A stretch of DNA of 64,000 nucleotides from Pseudomonas cremoricolorata (GCF_000759535.1 NZ_CP009455.1:992001-1056000); one strand, 5' to 3'; positions 45,729 through 56,847 are shown, counted from the first letter of the stretch. Notes: generated by a model not told the origin, from the letters alone. Translations and numbers: made by a program.

Positions 45729-47084
45729 ATGAAAGCTCTCGCCCGCCGCGCTGCCGGCCTGCTGCTCGGCACCTTGTGTCTGCCACTGGCCGCCATCGCC
45801 GCCGATACCCAACCGACCCATGAATTCACCCTCGACAACGGCCTGAAAGTGGTCGTGCGCGAAGACCACCGCGCGCCCGTGGTGGTGTCGCAGATCTGGT
45901 ACAAGGTCGGCTCCAGTTACGAGACCCCAGGCCAGACCGGCCTGTCCCATGCCCTTGAACACATGATGTTCAAAGGCAGCGCCAAGGTCGGTCCAGGCGA
46001 AGGTTCGCGCATCCTGCGCGACCTCGGCGCCGAGGAAAACGCCTTCACCAGCGATGATTACACCGCGTACTACCAGGTGCTGGCCCGCGACCGTCTGCCG
46101 GTCGCCTTCGAACTCGAGGCCGACCGCATGGCCAGCCTGCGCCTGCCGCCCGAGGAGTTCGCCCGGGAAATCGAAGTCATCAAGGAAGAGCGCCGCCTGC
46201 GCACCGATGACAAGCCCAACGCCAAGGCCTTCGAGCTGTTCAGCGCCATGGCCTACCCGGCCAGCGGCTACCACACCCCGACCATCGGCTGGATGGCCGA
46301 CCTCGAACGCATGAAGGTCGAGGAACTGCGCCACTGGTACGAGGCCTGGTACACACCGAACAACGCCACTCTGGTGGTGGTCGGTGATGTCACGGTCGAT
46401 GAGGTCAAAGGCCTGGCGCAGAAGTACTTCGGCGCCATCCCAAAGCGCGACACCCCGCCGGCCAAACTGCCGCTCGAACTGGCCGAGCCTGGCCAGCGTC
46501 AGTTGACCTTGCATGTCGCCACGCAACTGCCCAGCCTGATCTACGGCTTCAACGTGCCGGGTCTGGCGACTGCGCAAAACCCACGTAGCGTGCACGCCCT
46601 GCGACTGATTTCGGCCCTGCTCGACGGCGGCTACAGCGCGCGTTTGCCATCGCGTCTGGAGCGCGGCCAGGAGTTGGTGGCCGGTGCATCGTCCGGCTAC
46701 AACGCTTTCACCCGAGGCGACAGCCTGTTCCTGATTTCCGCCACCCCCAACGTGCAGCAGCACAAGACCCTGGCCGACGTGGAAAAAGGCCTGTGGGAAC
46801 AGCTCGACGAGCTCAAGACCACCCCGCCGAGCGCTGCGGAACTGGAACGCGTGCGCGCCCAGGTCATCGCCGGCCTGGTGTACGACCGCGACTCCATCAG
46901 CAGCCAGGCCACCACCATCGGCCAGCTGGAAACCGTCGGCCTTTCCTGGAAGCTGATCGACCGCGAGCTGGACGAACTCAAGCAAGTGACGCCCAAGGAC
47001 ATCCAGGACGCCGCCCGCACCTATTTCACCCGTGAACGCCTGAGCGTTGCCCACGTACTGCCCGAGGAGTCCGCTCATGAGTGA
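45729..47084 (+). CDS. M16 family zinc metallopeptidase, catalytic subunit
   Basis: This 451-residue protein has a signal peptide ending AAIAA. The inverted zinc motif is LSHALEHMMFKG (HxxEH), and the third ligand Glu lies in VIKEERR. Two M16 domains follow in sequence. It is probably exported to the periplasm and degrades peptides, paired with the inactive-looking subunit downstream. It is divergent from ftsY and overlaps the next M16 gene by eight bases. Confidence 0.92.
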   Translation: MKALARRAAGLLLGTLCLPLAAIAADTQPTHEFTLDNGLKVVVREDHRAPVVVSQIWYKVGSSYETPGQTGLSHALEHMMFKGSAKVGPGEGSRILRDLGAEENAFTSDDYTAYYQVLARDRLPVAFELEADRMASLRLPPEEFAREIEVIKEERRLRTDDKPNAKAFELFSAMAYPASGYHTPTIGWMADLERMKVEELRHWYEAWYTPNNATLVVVGDVTVDEVKGLAQKYFGAIPKRDTPPAKLPLELAEPGQRQLTLHVATQLPSLIYGFNVPGLATAQNPRSVHALRLISALLDGGYSARLPSRLERGQELVAGASSGYNAFTRGDSLFLISATPNVQQHKTLADVEKGLWEQLDELKTTPPSAAELERVRAQVIAGLVYDRDSISSQATTIGQLETVGLSWKLIDRELDELKQVTPKDIQDAARTYFTRERLSVAHVLPEESAHE

Positions 47085-48552
47085 TCGCCGCGCACCGCGC
47101 CAGACCTTCGTCGGCGCCGGCCTGTTCGCCCTGGCCCTGTCGGCCTGCACGCTGCTGTCGGCGCCGGCGCATGCCGCAGACGCCGCCAAGCCCGCCAACG
47201 GTCTGCAATCGCTGGCCGAACTCGATGGCAAGGCACCCAGCCGCCGCCAACTGAACGTGCAGAACTGGAAAACCGCCGAAGGCGCCCGGGTGCTGTTCGT
47301 CGAGGCCCACGAACTGCCGATGTTCGACCTGCGCCTGACCTTCGCCGCCGGCAGCAGCCAGGATGCTGGCACCGAGGGCCTGGCCACCCTGACCAACGCC
47401 ATGCTCAACGAAGGCGTGGCCGGCAAGGACGTCACTGCCATCGCCCAGGGCTTCGAGGGCCTGGGGGCTGACTTTGGCAACGGCGCCTACCGCGACATGG
47501 CGGTCGCCAGCCTGCGCAGCCTGAGTGCGGCGGACAAACGCCAGCCGGCGCTCAAGCTGTTCGCCGATGTGGTCGGCAAGCCCACCTTCCCCGAGGACTC
47601 GCTCAAACGCATCAAGAATCAGATGCTCGCAGGTTTTGAGTACGACAAGCAGAACCCGGCCAAGCTGGGTGCCAATGCCTTGTCCAGCAAGCTGTATGGC
47701 ACTCACCCCTACGCCTTCCCCAGCGACGGCAACGCCAAGAGCATTCCAGGCATCACCCAGGCGCAACTGCGCGCCTTCCATGCCAAGGCCTACGCCGCCG
47801 GGAACGCGGTCATCGCCCTGGTCGGCGACCTCAGCCGCAGCGAGGCCGAAGCCATCGCCGCGCAGGTCTCGGCCGCACTGCCCAAAGGCCCGGCGCTGCC
47901 GGCCCCGGCGCAGCCGAGCGAGCCCAAGCCTGGCATCACCCACATCGACTACGCCTCCAAGCAGACCCACCTGATGCTGGCCGAGCTGGGCATCGACCGT
48001 AACGACCCGGACTGGGCCGCGCTGTCGCTAGGCAACCAGATTCTCGGCGGTGGTGCCTTCGGCACCCGGCTGATGAGCGAGGTGCGGGAAAAACGCGGCC
48101 TGACCTACGGCGTGTATTCCTCGTTCACCCCCATGCAGGTGCGCGGCCCCTTCACCATCAACCTGCAGACCCGTGCCGAACTCAGCGAGGGCACCTTGAA
48201 GCTGGTGCAGGACCTGCTGGCCGATTATCTCAAGACCGGCCCGACCCAGCAGGAACTGGACGACGCCAAGCGTGAGCTGGCCGGCAGCTTCCCGCTGTCG
48301 ACCGCCAGCAACGCCAGCATCGTCGGCCAACTGGGCGCCATCGGCTTCTACAACCTGCCGCTGACCTGGCTGGAAGACTTCATGCAGCAGTCGCAGGCGC
48401 TGACCGTCGAGCAGGTCAAGACCGCGATGAACAAGCACCTGGCAGCAGACAAACTGGTGATCGTCACGGTCGGCCCGAAAGTGCCGCAGAAACCGCTGCC
48501 GCCGCCCACTGAAAAACCCGCCGACCAGCCGCTTGGCGTACCGGAGCATTGA
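47077..48552 (+). CDS. M16 family peptidase-like subunit lacking the zinc motif
   Basis: This 491-residue protein has a signal peptide (ALALSACTLLSAPAHA). It is homologous to M16 peptidases (FAAGSSQDAGTEGLATLTNAMLNEG), but HxxEH is absent at the expected place, so it should be the non-catalytic partner. The substrate-binding C-terminal motif LTYGVYSSFTPM is retained. ATG 47077 lies inside the previous gene's end. A TGATG overlap leads into rsmD. Confidence 0.9.
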   Translation: MSDRRAPRQTFVGAGLFALALSACTLLSAPAHAADAAKPANGLQSLAELDGKAPSRRQLNVQNWKTAEGARVLFVEAHELPMFDLRLTFAAGSSQDAGTEGLATLTNAMLNEGVAGKDVTAIAQGFEGLGADFGNGAYRDMAVASLRSLSAADKRQPALKLFADVVGKPTFPEDSLKRIKNQMLAGFEYDKQNPAKLGANALSSKLYGTHPYAFPSDGNAKSIPGITQAQLRAFHAKAYAAGNAVIALVGDLSRSEAEAIAAQVSAALPKGPALPAPAQPSEPKPGITHIDYASKQTHLMLAELGIDRNDPDWAALSLGNQILGGGAFGTRLMSEVREKRGLTYGVYSSFTPMQVRGPFTINLQTRAELSEGTLKLVQDLLADYLKTGPTQQELDDAKRELAGSFPLSTASNASIVGQLGAIGFYNLPLTWLEDFMQQSQALTVEQVKTAMNKHLAADKLVIVTVGPKVPQKPLPPPTEKPADQPLGVPEH

Positions 48553-49148
48553 TGGCCAGAGCAACCTCCTCCCCCCGTCCCGCCGCCAGCAAGGGCCAGG
48601 GCCACCTGCGCATCATCGCCGGCGAATGGCGCAGCCGGCGTTTGCCAGTGCCCGAGGGTGATGGCTTGCGACCTACGCCAGACCGGGTGCGGGAAACCGT
48701 GTTCAACTGGCTGGCGCCGTACATCGAAGGCGCCCAGGTGCTGGACGCCTTCACCGGCAGCGGCGCGCTGATACTCGAAGCGCTGTCGCGTGGCGCGCAG
48801 AACGCAGTGGCGCTGGACAGCAATCCGGCGGCCATCGCCAACCTGAAGAACAACCTCGAACTGCTGCGCTGCCCGCGCGGGCAGATTCTGCAAACCGACG
48901 CCTTGCGCTACTTGCAGGGGCCGGCCAAGCAGCAGTTCGACCTGGTATTCCTCGACCCGCCGTTCCATCAGGACCTGCTCGCCAACACCTGCCAACTGCT
49001 CGAGCAGCAGCAATGGTTGGGTGAACGCGCCTGGATCTACACGGAAAGCGAAGCGCTACCTTCGAGCCTGGGCATGCCCGCCAACTGGCGCCTGCACCGC
49101 GAGAAGAAAACCGGCCAGGTGCATTACGCGCTGTGGCAACGGGAATAA
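48552..49148 (+). CDS. rsmD: 16S rRNA (guanine(966)-N(2))-methyltransferase RsmD
   Basis: This 198-residue methyltransferase has an N-terminal RIIAGEWRSRRLPVPEGDGLRPTPDRVRETVFNWL and motif I VLDAFTGSGALILEALSRGA. The catalytic motif LVFLDPPF is present. ATG 48552 overlaps the stop of the M16 partner; a TTG one codon earlier is not needed. It sits between two pairs of M16 genes. Confidence 0.96.
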   Translation: MARATSSPRPAASKGQGHLRIIAGEWRSRRLPVPEGDGLRPTPDRVRETVFNWLAPYIEGAQVLDAFTGSGALILEALSRGAQNAVALDSNPAAIANLKNNLELLRCPRGQILQTDALRYLQGPAKQQFDLVFLDPPFHQDLLANTCQLLEQQQWLGERAWIYTESEALPSSLGMPANWRLHREKKTGQVHYALWQRE

Positions 49149-49241
49149 TCGGCTACCACCTGCTGATTTAGTTAACGCAGTCGCAGGGCTGCATTGACCG
49201 AAGCTGCTCCGGCCACCGCCATTCAAGGAGCCTCTTCGATC

Positions 49242-50555
49242 ATGCAGCCCTCACTTCAGACCAGCAGCCGCCTGCGGCGCTCGTCCTCGCCGCTCGCCCA
49301 CTTCACCCTCGCCAACGGCCTCAGGGTCATCCTCCTGCAAGACCACCGCGTGCCGCTGGTCACTGCCCAGCTGTGGTTTCACGTCGGCGCCAGCCATGAG
49401 CCGCACGGGCAAAGTGGCCTGTCTCACGCACTTGAACACTGGGTGTTCGAGGGCAGCAGCAAACTCGCGCCCGGCCAGTACGCCAAGGTGCTCGCCCGTC
49501 TGGGTGGCAAGCCGCTGGCCTTTACCCTCGACGAAGCCACGCTGTACGTCGCCAGCGTGCCGGTCAATCGCCTCGAGATCGTACTGGAAGCCCAGGCCGA
49601 CATCATGTCCAGCGCAACCCTCGCCGAGCAGCATTTCGTCAGTTGCCGCGATGCGCTGATCAACGAGCATCGCTTGCGTGTTGAAAGCTCAGCGGATGAA
49701 CAGGCCAACCGCCTGCACCTGCAGCTGGCCCATGGCGCCAGTCCCTACGCCCATTCACGCTATGACCACCTCGATGACCTGCAAGGCCTTGGCGCGGAGG
49801 CGGTGAGGGCCTGGTACGCCAAGCATTACCACCCCGGCAACGCCACTCTGGTGGTGGCCGGCGACATCCTCATGCCCGCGTTGCGCGAACAGGTCGAGCG
49901 CCATTTCGATGCGCTGCCGACACAGCCGCAGCACACCTACTCTGGCTTCAGGCAAACCGACACCCTGTTCGGACGCGAGCAGACGGTGCGCCTCCCGGCG
50001 CTGCGCCAAGGCGTGATTCTCAGCTTCAACACGCCCAGCCTGGGCAGTACTCAATCGCCCGCCGAGGTCATTGCCCTGCAAGTGGCTGCAGCCCTGCTCA
50101 GTAACGGTGCCAGCTCGCGACTTTACGCAGAACTGGTGCGAGACGAGCCCTTGCTGCGCGGCATTCGCAGCGAGTTCGACGTTCATCTGCGTGGCGACAC
50201 ACTGATGACCTGGCATAGCTTGCTCAGCCCCGGGCCAACCAGTGCGCAGCAGGCCAGCGCACGCATGCTGGCAGTGATCGATACGCTGTCCCATACACCG
50301 GTATCGGGCGTTGAATTGCAACGGGCCAAGACCAAGCTGCTGGCGCAGCTGATCTATCAACGCGACGCGTTGCAGGACCACGCGTATCACATCGGGCGCC
50401 ATGCGCTCAGCGGCGCCGACCTCGACCTGCTCGAACGAACCCCTGAGCTGATCCAGGCGGTCACCGCCGATGCGGTACAGGAGGTTGCCAGACGCTACCT
50501 CACCGCGAACCGCCTGACCGTGACCTACACCCAGCCTGAGGAGGCCGCGCAATGA
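49242..50555 (+). CDS. M16 family zinc metallopeptidase, second catalytic subunit
   Basis: This 437-residue protein has the zinc motif LSHALEHWVFEG and the downstream Glu in LINEHRLRVE. The start is preceded by AAGGAG (49225-49230); the alternative TTG at 49194 is less likely. No classical signal peptide is seen, unlike the first catalytic copy, so it may be cytoplasmic. It overlaps its inactive partner by four bases. The pair looks like a paralogue of the pair at 45.7-48.5 kb. Confidence 0.88.
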   Translation: MQPSLQTSSRLRRSSSPLAHFTLANGLRVILLQDHRVPLVTAQLWFHVGASHEPHGQSGLSHALEHWVFEGSSKLAPGQYAKVLARLGGKPLAFTLDEATLYVASVPVNRLEIVLEAQADIMSSATLAEQHFVSCRDALINEHRLRVESSADEQANRLHLQLAHGASPYAHSRYDHLDDLQGLGAEAVRAWYAKHYHPGNATLVVAGDILMPALREQVERHFDALPTQPQHTYSGFRQTDTLFGREQTVRLPALRQGVILSFNTPSLGSTQSPAEVIALQVAAALLSNGASSRLYAELVRDEPLLRGIRSEFDVHLRGDTLMTWHSLLSPGPTSAQQASARMLAVIDTLSHTPVSGVELQRAKTKLLAQLIYQRDALQDHAYHIGRHALSGADLDLLERTPELIQAVTADAVQEVARRYLTANRLTVTYTQPEEAAQ

Positions 50556-51946
50556 TCCACTCGTCTCTCAATGCCGGACCGCACTGCGCCGATTTCGCTG
50601 CGGGCGAAGTCTCGTTCGACTTCGGCGGGCTGACCAGCGCCACTGACCTTGACCTGAACGACCTGCCGACCGTGCAGCGCGCGCCGCTGGACTGGCACAC
50701 CGCCCAGGGCAGCCGAGTGCGTTTCATCGAATCCCGCGAGCTGGCGGTCGTCGACATCGTGCTGCGCTTCGCTGCCGGCAGCAGCCTGGACGGTAACCTG
50801 GCGGGCCTGGCGGCGACCACCCTGTACATGCTTGACCAAGGCGCCGACGACCTCGACGCACAAGGCCTTGCCACCGCGCTGGAGGACCTGGGGGCCGAGC
50901 TGGGCAAGCAGCTCGATGTCGATCACGCGAGCCTGTCGCTGCGCTGTCTGAGCGCTGCCAGCGTGCGCGCTCAGGCGCTGCATCTGTTCATGGCAGTGGC
51001 AGCGCGCCCACGCTTCGAAGCCGCGGCCCTGGATAAGATCAAACGCCGCCTGCTCAGCCACCTGGCCTTGGTCGAGCAGAGCCCCGACCGCCTGTTGCAA
51101 CGCGCCGTGCTCAACGAGCTGTTCGTCGATCATCCCTACGGTGACTACGTCAACGGCAGCGAGGCGGGCGTTAGCGCACTGAGCGTCGAGCATCTGCGCG
51201 ACTTCCACCAGCGTGCCTACAGTGCCAACAATCTCGAGATCGCCATCGTCGGCGACCTGTCGAGCAATGAGGCCCGGGCACTGGCCGACGCCATCAGCAG
51301 CGCCCTGCCTCAGCACTGGGCGGCCGCAGCACTGCCACCGGCGCCGGCACCAGGAGCGACTCGCCGTGAACTGACGTTTCCCAGTGCCGGTACCAGTATC
51401 GCCCTGGCGCTGCCCTTACACCTCACCCCGCAACACGAGGACTACCCGGCCGTACTGCTGGGCTGCACGGTACTGGGCTCGGGAGCCAGTTCGCGGTTGA
51501 TGGAGCACTTGCGCCAGCGGCGCAATCTGACCTACGACATCCGCGTCACGCCCACCCTGTGGCAAGCAGGCGGGTTGCTCACGGTGCGCTGGGAAATCGC
51601 CGCTCACTACGCCGAAGCCTCACGCCAATTGGTGCTAGCGATCATCGCTTGCTTTCTGGAGCACGGCCCCACCCAGGCGGAGCTGGAGCGAGCGGTGAAT
51701 CAACGTGCAGGCGCATTGCTGCTGGAGGCTGCACGCAACGATCAGGCAGCGGTGCTGCTGGCTCAGCACAGCCAGCACGGTCTGCCCGCAGGTTACCTCA
51801 CCGACTTCATTGAGCAGTTGCGCCAAGTGACGCCACAGCAGGTACGCCAGGCATTGCAGCGCTGGATCGATGTTCGCGGCATCAGCTTCTTCAGCATTGG
51901 CCCGAGACAAGCGCAACAGCATCTGCCCGATCGGCCAGAAGTGTGA
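50552..51946 (+). CDS. M16 family peptidase-like subunit lacking the zinc motif, second copy
   Basis: This 464-residue protein has the M16 fold (IVLRFAAGSSLDGNLAGLAATTLYMLDQG) but no HxxEH, so it is predicted non-catalytic. The C-terminal RRNLTYDIRVTPTLW corresponds to the substrate-binding region of the domain. The four-base overlap with the catalytic subunit suggests a 1:1 complex. No signal peptide is evident. Confidence 0.88.
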   Translation: MIHSSLNAGPHCADFAAGEVSFDFGGLTSATDLDLNDLPTVQRAPLDWHTAQGSRVRFIESRELAVVDIVLRFAAGSSLDGNLAGLAATTLYMLDQGADDLDAQGLATALEDLGAELGKQLDVDHASLSLRCLSAASVRAQALHLFMAVAARPRFEAAALDKIKRRLLSHLALVEQSPDRLLQRAVLNELFVDHPYGDYVNGSEAGVSALSVEHLRDFHQRAYSANNLEIAIVGDLSSNEARALADAISSALPQHWAAAALPPAPAPGATRRELTFPSAGTSIALALPLHLTPQHEDYPAVLLGCTVLGSGASSRLMEHLRQRRNLTYDIRVTPTLWQAGGLLTVRWEIAAHYAEASRQLVLAIIACFLEHGPTQAELERAVNQRAGALLLEAARNDQAAVLLAQHSQHGLPAGYLTDFIEQLRQVTPQQVRQALQRWIDVRGISFFSIGPRQAQQHLPDRPEV

Positions 51947-52038
51947 GGGCAAGGGGCAGCGCTGAATCGGCAAGCGCTGCCCCTCCCTGGGCACGCCGTT
52001 CCGTGGCAAGCTGTGCCGGCTTACCGGAGCCCTCGTTC

Positions 52039-53025
52039 ATGCCCACACCCGCTTTCCACCCCGCTCGGGGCCTGTCCAATCCGCACCTGCAAACCTTGTG
52101 GGGGCCGCTGTGGCGCAAGCTGGCGCCGCTTTCGCGGCAGCGCGAGCGGATGTGGCTGGCCGATGGCGACTTCATCGACCTCGACTGGTTCGGCCCGCAC
52201 GAGGCGGATGCGCCGCTGGTGCTGGTGCTGCACGGGCTGACGGGTTCATCCGATTCGCCCTACGTGAAGGGTCTGCAACTGGCCCTGCGCGAGCAGGGCT
52301 GGGCCAGTGTCGCGGTGAACTGGCGCGGCTGCTCGGGCGAGCCTAACCTGCTGCCGCGCAGCTACCATTCCGGTGCCAGCGAAGACCTGGCCGAAACCAT
52401 CGCCCACTTGCGGGCGCAGCGGCCGTTGGCGCCGCTGTATGCGGTGGGCTATTCGCTGGGCGGTAATGTGCTGCTCAAGTATCTGGGCGAAAGCGGCCAG
52501 GACAGCCATCTTCAGGCCGCCGTGGCAGTGTCGGTGCCGTTTCGCCTCGACCAGTGCGCCGACCGCATCGGCCTGGGCTTTTCCAAGGTGTATCAGGCGC
52601 ATTTCATGCGTGAAATGCTCGCCTATGTGCAGAACAAACAGCGCCACTTCAGCGCAGGCGGTCAGCAGGATGCCGTCGACACCCTCGAGCGCCTGGGCTC
52701 GCTGCGCAACCTGCGCACCTTCTGGGATTTCGACGGCAAGGTGACCGCTCCGCTCAACGGTTTTCGCGATGTCCACGACTATTACCGCCAGTCATCCAGC
52801 CGCTACTACCTGGGGCAGAACCAAACCCCGACGCTGATCATCCACGCCGAAGATGACCCGTTCGTGTTCAGGCACAGCCTGCCGGATGCCGCCGAGCTGC
52901 CGGCGCAGACCCACTTCGAGCTGCACCGGCGTGGCGGTCATGTGGGTTTCGTCGAAGGCAGCGTGCGGGCGCCGCGCTATTACCTCGAGCGGCGCATCCC
53001 GCAGTGGCTGATCAGCGGCCAGTGA
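52039..53025 (+). CDS. YheT-like alpha/beta hydrolase
   Basis: This 328-residue cytoplasmic protein begins with the family pattern FHPARGLSNPHLQTLWGPLWRK. It has LVLHGLTGSSDSPYVKGL (oxyanion), the nucleophile Ser in AVGYSLGGNVLLKYLGE, the acidic residue in LIIHAEDDPF, and the His in HRRGGHVGFVEG. Members of this family (ABHD1/3-like) act on lipids or esters; the substrate is unknown. Convergent with sseA with a 15-bp gap. Confidence 0.9.
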   Translation: MPTPAFHPARGLSNPHLQTLWGPLWRKLAPLSRQRERMWLADGDFIDLDWFGPHEADAPLVLVLHGLTGSSDSPYVKGLQLALREQGWASVAVNWRGCSGEPNLLPRSYHSGASEDLAETIAHLRAQRPLAPLYAVGYSLGGNVLLKYLGESGQDSHLQAAVAVSVPFRLDQCADRIGLGFSKVYQAHFMREMLAYVQNKQRHFSAGGQQDAVDTLERLGSLRNLRTFWDFDGKVTAPLNGFRDVHDYYRQSSSRYYLGQNQTPTLIIHAEDDPFVFRHSLPDAAELPAQTHFELHRRGGHVGFVEGSVRAPRYYLERRIPQWLISGQ

Positions 53026-53040
53026 TGGCCGCCGGGAGAG

Positions 53041-53895
53041 TCAGTCGCCAGTGGCGACTTCATGGCTCGGGTCGGTGATCCACTCACTCCACGAACCTGG
53101 GTACAGACGGCCCAAGGGGTAACCGGCCAGGGCCAGGGCGAACAGGTTGTGGCAGGCGGTCACGCCCGAGCCGCAGTAGGAAACCAACTGCTGGGCCGAG
53201 CGCTCGCCCAGCACCTGGGCGAAGCGCTGACGCAGTTGCTCGGGCGGCAGGAAACGCCCGTCCGGGCCGAGGTTTTCACTGGAGGCCAGGCACTGCGCAC
53301 CAGGAATATGCCCGGCGACCGGATCGATCGGCTCAGCCTCCCCACGAAAGCGCGGCAGCGCCCGGGCATCGATCAGCGTCAGCTCAGGGCTGTGCAGGCG
53401 CTTGAGCAATTGTTCGGCATCGACCACCAGCCGCGAATTGGCCAACCCGGTGAACGAGCCGCTGCGCTTGGCCGGTGGATCGAGGCTCAGCGGCAGGTGC
53501 GCGGCATGCCAGGCCTTCAACCCGCCATCGAGAATCGACACCCCGCTGCATTTGCCCAGCCAGGCCAGCAACCACCAGGCGCGCGCGGCAAAAGCGCCGG
53601 GGCCATCGTCGTAGAGCACGATCTGGCTGTCTGCATCCACCCCCCACTCGCGCAGACGCTCTGCCAGTTGCGCAGGCTCGGGCAGCGGATGCCGGCCTGT
53701 CTGGCCCTTGTGCACAGGACCGCTGAGGTCGCGCTCGAGGTCCGCGAAATGTGCGCCGGCAATATGCCCTTCGGCATAGCTGCGCTGGCCGTAGTCGGCA
53801 TCTTCCAGGGCGAAACGACAATCGAGGATCACCAGCCCGGGCGCATCCAGACGCTCGGCCAACTGTTGCGGGGTGATCAATTGCGCAAGGGGCAT
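53041..53895 (-). CDS. sseA: 3-mercaptopyruvate sulfurtransferase SseA
   Basis: This 284-residue protein has two rhodanese domains; the C-terminal one is catalytic. The active-site loop VSYCGSGVTACHN matches the CG[ST]GV[T] pattern of mercaptopyruvate sulfurtransferase rather than thiosulfate sulfurtransferase. ATG 53895 begins PLAQLITPQQLAERL, the expected start. A minus-strand frame upstream is a shadow. It donates sulfur to cyanide or thiols in the cytoplasm. Confidence 0.92.
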   Translation of the reverse strand: MPLAQLITPQQLAERLDAPGLVILDCRFALEDADYGQRSYAEGHIAGAHFADLERDLSGPVHKGQTGRHPLPEPAQLAERLREWGVDADSQIVLYDDGPGAFAARAWWLLAWLGKCSGVSILDGGLKAWHAAHLPLSLDPPAKRSGSFTGLANSRLVVDAEQLLKRLHSPELTLIDARALPRFRGEAEPIDPVAGHIPGAQCLASSENLGPDGRFLPPEQLRQRFAQVLGERSAQQLVSYCGSGVTACHNLFALALAGYPLGRLYPGSWSEWITDPSHEVATGD

Positions 53896-53998
53896 GACGA
53901 ACTCCTTATCGAGGGCAGTATCACTGCATCTTACGGCCATCGACCAGCCGCTGTGTAGCCGACCACGGCGCTGCTGGATGCAAGGCCGACATGGCTGA

Positions 53999-54994
<996 letters not shown>

Positions 54995-55001
54995 GCCTCG
55001 T

Positions 55002-55814
55002 TCAGCGCTGGCAGCGCAGGCAGTAGACGCTCGCCCGCTGGCCGAGCTTGACCTCGCGCAGGGTCGTTCCGCAGACCTTGCAGGGCTGACCAGCCCGACC
55101 ATACGCGAACAGTTCCTGCTGGAAATACCCCGGCTGACCATCGCCGCCGATGAAGTCGCGCAAGGTCGTGCCGCCGCGCTCGATGGCGGCAGCCAGCACC
55201 CGTTTTATCTCCACCGACAGGCGCAAGTAACGCGCCCGTGAAATACCGCCGGCCTCGCGCCGCGGGTCAATGCCAGCGGCGAACAGCGCCTCGGTGGCGT
55301 AGATGTTACCCACCCCCACCACCACCGCGTTGTCCATGATGAACGGCTTGACCGCCATGCTGCGCCCGCGCGACAGCTGGAACAGGCGTTCGCCATCGAA
55401 CAGCTCGGTCAACGGCTCAGGCCCCAGGCGCAGCAGCAGTTCATGGTTGTGCGGGTCGTGGCTCCAGAGCATCGCACCGAAACGCCGCGGGTCGGTGTAG
55501 CGCAACGCCAGCCCCGACTCCAGCTCGATATCGACATGCTCGTGCTTGCCCGGCTCCAGGCCCATCTCGACCAGACGCAGGTTGCCCGACATGCCCAGGT
55601 GGCTGATCAGCGTGCCGACTTCGGCGTTGATCAGCAGGTATTTGGCGCGCCGCTGCACGGTGACGATGCGCTGCCCGGAGAGCCGCACGTCAAGGTCTTC
55701 GGGGATCGGCCAGCGCAAGCGCCGGTCACGCACCACCACGCGGCTGACGCGCTGGCCTTCCAGGAAGGGCGCGATCCCGCGCCGGGTGGTTTCGACTTCT
55801 GGCAGTTCCGGCAT
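55002..55814 (-). CDS. mutM: Formamidopyrimidine-DNA glycosylase MutM
   Basis: MutM (Fpg) excises 8-oxoguanine paired with C. The 270-residue protein has the N-terminal catalytic Pro in MPELPEVET and the conserved Lys in RRAKYLL. The C-terminal zinc finger [26 protein letters not shown] is intact. Its ATG lies 3 bp downstream of the HDOD gene's stop, so the two are probably coupled. Confidence 0.97.
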   Translation of the reverse strand: MPELPEVETTRRGIAPFLEGQRVSRVVVRDRRLRWPIPEDLDVRLSGQRIVTVQRRAKYLLINAEVGTLISHLGMSGNLRLVEMGLEPGKHEHVDIELESGLALRYTDPRRFGAMLWSHDPHNHELLLRLGPEPLTELFDGERLFQLSRGRSMAVKPFIMDNAVVVGVGNIYATEALFAAGIDPRREAGGISRARYLRLSVEIKRVLAAAIERGGTTLRDFIGGDGQPGYFQQELFAYGRAGQPCKVCGTTLREVKLGQRASVYCLRCQR

Positions 55815-55817
55815 GAA

Positions 55818-56690
55818 TCAGTGCCCGCTCGCTTCTCGAAGGTTTTGCTTGAGGCTCTCGAAGTCGTACTCCGACAGCCCGATGTAGTCCAGCACCAGCG
55901 GCGCGATGGCGTCCCATTCGTGGTCGACGTTCTGGTCGCCCAGCACCCGGTACGAGGCGCAGATGTGCTCGGCCATCTTGAGCACCGCCAGCAGATTCTT
56001 CAACTGCGGGTGCGCACTGTGCGACGACTCGTCGCTGAACACCGCCAGGGCGTTGTGGTGGTTGGCGATAGCCGCGCTCAGGTGCTCGGGCAGGCGCCAG
56101 GACTTGGCCGTGTAGTAACCGACCACCGAGTGGTTGGTGTTGAGCGCACGGTTTTCCGTGTCCACCACCCGCCAGCCTGGGCCGGCCTGGGCGTAGGCCT
56201 CGATCAGCACGTCCATGTAATTGGGAAAGCGCTTGAGCATAAGCGGCACGCCGCAATCGTGGAACAGGCCCAGGGTATAGGCTTCGTCCACGGCCTGGAT
56301 GCCGGTGCGCTTGGCCAGGGTCAGGCAGGTGTTGGCGACGTCCTGGGCGGTGTCCCAGAAGCGGTTGAGGGTGACGATGGTTTCGTCGCTCATCTCGCCC
56401 TTGATCGACTGCGCGTTGATCAGGTTGATGATCGAGCGGCTGCCGAGCAAATCGACCGCGCGCTGGATCGAGCCGATCTTGTTGCTCAGGCCGAACTGCG
56501 CCGAGTTGACCAGCTTGAGCAAGGCCCCGGAAAGACCGGGGTCCTGTGCGATCAGGCGGGCGATGGTGCCCAGGTCGGGGTCAGGCATGTACTGCTCGAA
56601 CTGCAAATCGACGAGGATCTGCGGTTGCGGTGGAATGGTGATGCCTTGCAAGGCTTGCCGGATCTGCTCCGGGGTGAGTTCGAGGGACAT
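55818..56690 (-). CDS. HDOD domain protein
   Basis: This 290-residue cytoplasmic protein has an HDOD domain (about residues 15-210). It carries PDLGTIARLIAQDPGLSGALLKLVNSAQFGL and SIQRAVDLLGSRSIINLI, and a region with degenerate HD motif (GLFHDCGVPLML). HDOD proteins act in signalling and surface behaviour; no catalytic site is assumed. It is divergent from rlmI. Confidence 0.9.
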   Translation of the reverse strand: MSLELTPEQIRQALQGITIPPQPQILVDLQFEQYMPDPDLGTIARLIAQDPGLSGALLKLVNSAQFGLSNKIGSIQRAVDLLGSRSIINLINAQSIKGEMSDETIVTLNRFWDTAQDVANTCLTLAKRTGIQAVDEAYTLGLFHDCGVPLMLKRFPNYMDVLIEAYAQAGPGWRVVDTENRALNTNHSVVGYYTAKSWRLPEHLSAAIANHHNALAVFSDESSHSAHPQLKNLLAVLKMAEHICASYRVLGDQNVDHEWDAIAPLVLDYIGLSEYDFESLKQNLREASGH

Positions 56691-56815
56691 GACTACATAC
56701 TCGCTGAGGACGGCAGATTCTACCTGTCTGGCGCGCGATCGTTGAGCACAACTTAGGCCGATGAAGCATCATTCATGGCGCGTAGCCAGCACCGCTTTAT
56801 GGGCAAGCCTTACGC

Positions 56816-56821
56816 TATAAT
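56816..56821 (+). promoter_or_regulatory. -10 element of the RlmI-like gene
   Basis: A perfect TATAAT lies 26 bp before the start codon; a -35 (near 56793-56800) is weak. The short 5' leader carries CCGGAGCG as ribosome binding site. Confidence 0.55.
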
Positions 56822-56847
56822 CCCGCTCTTTTTTCCGGAGCGACGTC

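Noticed and set aside
43945..45732. Long plus-strand frames over ftsE/ftsY
   Set aside because: Antisense to confidently identified genes; Gly/Arg-rich low-complexity product.
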